Of a stretch of 7,892 bases of DNA, positions 6,415 to 7,892 are shown one piece after another. A model generated the notes under the pieces. That model was not told the origin of the DNA and did not search any database. It worked only from the letters and a program-made list of their open reading frames with translations. The stretch lies in assembly GCA_016215715.1 (NCBI GenBank), contig JACRIG010000019.1, forward strand, positions 1 through 7,892, given 5' to 3'. How positions within the stretch are numbered: position 1 is the stretch's first letter; each line of letters starts with the position of its first letter. Origin of the DNA: Candidatus Peregrinibacteria bacterium (GTDB lineage Bacteria; Patescibacteriota; Gracilibacteria; Peribacterales; Peribacteraceae). The translations under genes were made by a program, and so were the position numbers.

Positions 6415-7076
6415 CGCAGGAAGGATCGTAGCAGAATTTTAAACGCCGTTCTCATCCCGTTCGCAAATGACTGTCCCTTGGCGAGCGTGTACTCGGAATA
6501 GATGACTTTGACAGGCACCTGCACGATCCGCCAGCGGTGGTGCGCCGCCTCGCGGACGATCTCAGTACAGAATTCGAAACCACTCATCTTCAGCTGCAGC
6601 TCGCGCATGGCTTTCGGCCCGAAAGCCTTGTACCCGCACTGACTGTCACTCACCCACATCCCCGTCGCAAAGAGCGTCACCATGTTTCCGATGGCATTGA
6701 AGATTCTGCGGACGAAGGGGATGGTGTTGCCGCCGCCGAAGCGATTTGCAAAAACGACATCCGCATTTCCTGCTGTCAGCGATCCGGTCATCGCCGGAAT
6801 ATCTTTCGGATCATGCTGCTCATCAGCGTCGAGTGTCACGACGATCTCCGCCCCCATGCGCCGCGCTGCCTCGATGCCGGTCATCGTCGCCGCACCCGGA
6901 CCACAGTTCTCCGCATGCCGCACAACGTGCGCCCCTGCCTTCAGAGCTGCTTCCGCTGTCCCGTCACCGGATCCGTCATCGACGACAATCACTGTATCCA
7001 CAAACTTTTGCGCATCACGGACCACCGCCCCGATACGGGTGACTTCGTTGTAAGCCGGAATGACGGCGATGGTCAT
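6411..7076 (-). CDS. GT2-family glycosyltransferase (polyprenyl-phosphate mannose/glucose synthase-like)
   Basis: This 221-residue GT-A-fold enzyme probably moves a sugar from a nucleotide donor to a polyprenyl phosphate on the cytoplasmic face of the membrane. Motifs are IPAYNE (6-11), VVDDGSGDGT (31-40), NCGPGAAT (57-64), the metal-binding DAD within TLDADEQHDP (81-90), SDSQCGYKAF (143-152) and the E172/R175 region before the final helix. There are no transmembrane helices, which fits dependence on the neighbouring DUF2304 membrane protein. The ATG at 7076-7074 is chosen because the first strand TIAVIPAYNE follows. An in-frame start at 7124 would add 16 residues of array D sequence (LSLLSPLSPL-type). 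There is no Shine-Dalgarno sequence. It is the first gene of a probable three-gene operon with the DUF2304 and GT4 genes. Exact sugar is unknown. Confidence 0.9.
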   Translation of the reverse strand: MTIAVIPAYNEVTRIGAVVRDAQKFVDTVIVVDDGSGDGTAEAALKAGAHVVRHAENCGPGAATMTGIEAARRMGAEIVVTLDADEQHDPKDIPAMTGSLTAGNADVVFANRFGGGNTIPFVRRIFNAIGNMVTLFATGMWVSDSQCGYKAFGPKAMRELQLKMSGFEFCTEIVREAAHHRWRIVQVPVKVIYSEYTLAKGQSFANGMRTAFKILLRSFLR

Positions 7077-7087
7077 GGGGTGATGAT

Positions 7088-7162
7088 ACAGAGGGGACAG
7101 AGGGGACAGAAGAGACAGAGTCAAATTGCTTCTGTTCCATCTGTTTCATCTGTGCCCTCTCT
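7088..7162. repeat. Array D: inverted pair of 9-bp tandem microrepeats, 3-nt loop
   Basis: The left arm has four nonamers on the plus strand: ACAGAGGGG (7088-7096), ACAGAGGGG (7097-7105), ACAGAAGAG (7106-7114) and ACAGAGTCA (7115-7123). The right arm read on the minus strand from 7162 to 7127 is AGAGAGGGC, ACAGATGAA, ACAGATGGA and ACAGAAGCA. The arms match at 26 of 36 positions and are separated by only AAT (7124-7126), so transcribed RNA could fold into one long imperfect hairpin. The array begins 11 bp from the GT2 start codon and ends 3 bp from the stop codon of the upstream membrane-protein gene. No U-tract follows the hairpin on the minus strand, so it does not look like a standard intrinsic terminator. 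Confidence 0.8.
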
Positions 7163-7165
7163 ACC

Positions 7166-7892
7166 TCATGGAATCAACACATACGCAACCCCCGCATCCG
7201 GATCATTCACCACCACCTGCAACCGGAGGGAGGGCGTATTGAGGAAATTGACGAATGCCTGAACTTTTTTGTGGAGCGTTCCATTCGGATCTTTCTCAAT
7301 CGTCTGCGTATTCGTATCAAAGATGATGCTGGAAAATCCGAAGGCCTTCAGGCGCTGAATGGTCAGGGCCGGGTCACGCTCCTGGAACAGGCAGTTGAAG
7401 AAATCGAGCTGGTTGTCGGTCATCGGCAGGTACTCGAGATTTTTCGGAATGAAGTACGGGATGAAGGTGCCGACCCTGTAGACGTAGGGCCGGTCGGGCA
7501 GATTGTCGTGACGTTCGACGACGATGTCGCGGATGAGATCGTAGTAAGGAATGGTCCGCTGGCGGATGGCCTCCGCGGAAATTTTCCCCATGGGGTACTC
7601 GAAGAGATTCTTCTGCTGCTCAAACTGCCACAGACGCTGCCCGTACGACATCAGCAGCGAGAGTCCGACGAGGATGCCGGCAAGCGTCGCAGTGAAACGG
7701 TCGGGTGCCTTCGTGACCAGCACTTCCAGCCCCACCATCAGTCCGAGAAACATACCAAGCCCATACCACGGAATACCGTTGGCGAAGAAAATCCACTGAA
7801 AAACAATGAAGAAGGTGCCGATGGTCAGCCAGAGAATGGGCCGCCCTTTCTTGCTCCACAGAAACGGGAACAGGAAGAGTAAGGGGAAAAGC
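7166..7892 (-). CDS. C-terminal part of a multi-pass membrane protein (cut by window edge)
   Basis: The frame ending at the TGA at 7168-7166 stays open to the right edge, giving at least 241 residues, so the start is outside the window; the internal ATG at 7753 is not the true start. The visible part has hydrophobic segments near residues 1-12, 19-36, 43-60 and 65-87, with a short loop NGIPWYGLG (38-46) before the third. A soluble domain of about 150 residues ends the protein (RPYVYRVGTFIPYFIPKN, then GFSSIIFDTNTQTI near the end). Transmembrane bundle plus soluble C-terminal domain resembles GT-C glycosyltransferases, which would fit the locus, but no catalytic motif is in view. It lies upstream of the GT2 operon on the same strand, separated by array D. 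Confidence 0.7.
   Translation of the reverse strand, partial: LFPLLFLFPFLWSKKGRPILWLTIGTFFIVFQWIFFANGIPWYGLGMFLGLMVGLEVLVTKAPDRFTATLAGILVGLSLLMSYGQRLWQFEQQKNLFEYPMGKISAEAIRQRTIPYYDLIRDIVVERHDNLPDRPYVYRVGTFIPYFIPKNLEYLPMTDNQLDFFNCLFQERDPALTIQRLKAFGFSSIIFDTNTQTIEKDPNGTLHKKVQAFVNFLNTPSLRLQVVVNDPDAGVAYVLIP

Noticed and set aside
183..7162. CRISPR array
   Set aside because: Units are 7-9 bp with no spacers, occur in inverted pairs, and no cas genes are present.
183..7162. Insertion sequence or MITE remnants
   Set aside because: The four arrays share no sequence, have no visible target-site duplications, and no transposase is in the window.
1..7892. Recoding of TGA as glycine or tryptophan, as in some candidate-phyla bacteria
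   Set aside because: TGA ends rmlB, rmlA, the GT2 gene and the last membrane protein at the expected lengths.
1..7892. tRNA, rRNA or riboswitch
   Set aside because: The only non-coding sequence is about 450 bp in four gaps, explained by the arrays and weak promoters; no cloverleaf or conserved RNA motif was seen.

Overview
The window is a compact bacterial cell-surface polysaccharide / glycoconjugate locus. Nothing in it is taxonomically diagnostic. The moderately GC-rich sequence, the dense packing of glycosyltransferases, the ATGA overlaps, the GTG start and the scarcity of Shine-Dalgarno sequences would suit a small-genome candidate-phyla bacterium such as the Peribacteria/Peregrinibacteria group, but that is a guess. 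TGA ends at least four genes in sensible places (rmlB, rmlA, the GT2 gene and the gene cut by the right edge), so the code is standard bacterial.

Layout, left to right. A GT4 glycosyltransferase start is cut by the left edge (-, to 121). Inverted repeat array A (about 190-291) follows. A multi-pass GT-C-like membrane protein (256-1851, -) overlaps rmlB, dTDP-glucose 4,6-dehydratase (1848-2849, -), by ATGA. Array B (2853-2986) separates rmlB from the divergent rmlA-type nucleotidyltransferase (2987-3757, +). rmlA overlaps tail-to-tail by 8 bp with a GT4 glycosyltransferase (3750-4820, -). Array C (4826-4933) comes next, then a second complete GT4 enzyme (4933-6042, -, GTG start), a DUF2304-type small membrane protein (6058-6414, -) and a GT2 enzyme (6411-7076, -, ATGA overlap). 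Array D (7088-7162) precedes the C-terminal part of another multi-pass membrane protein (7166 to beyond 7892, -).

How the genes work together: RmlA and RmlB would make dTDP-glucose and dTDP-4-keto-6-deoxyglucose, the first two steps towards dTDP-rhamnose or other deoxysugars. RmlC and RmlD are not in the window. The GT2/DUF2304 pair looks like a polyprenyl-phosphate sugar synthase with a membrane partner. It could supply lipid-linked sugar to the GT-C-like membrane proteins, while the GT4 enzymes add sugars from nucleotide donors.

The most unusual content is between the genes. All four intergenic gaps longer than 15 bp are occupied by the same architecture: a degenerate tandem array of a very short unit, repeated in inverted orientation so that the two arms can pair. 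The unit is private to each gap: 7 bp (CCAGARA-like) in A, 9 bp (AAAGGAGAC-like) in B, 8 bp (GAATACTG-like) in C and 9 bp (ACAGANGRR-like) in D. The three operon-type junctions and the convergent overlap have none. Shared architecture without shared sequence argues against a dispersed mobile repeat. It suggests a local process that makes and homogenises inverted microrepeat arms at transcription-unit boundaries. Outside genes and arrays, only 122-189 (with a weak possible promoter) and the 35-55 bp array cores of A, B and C remain; no RNA gene, CRISPR array or insertion sequence was seen.
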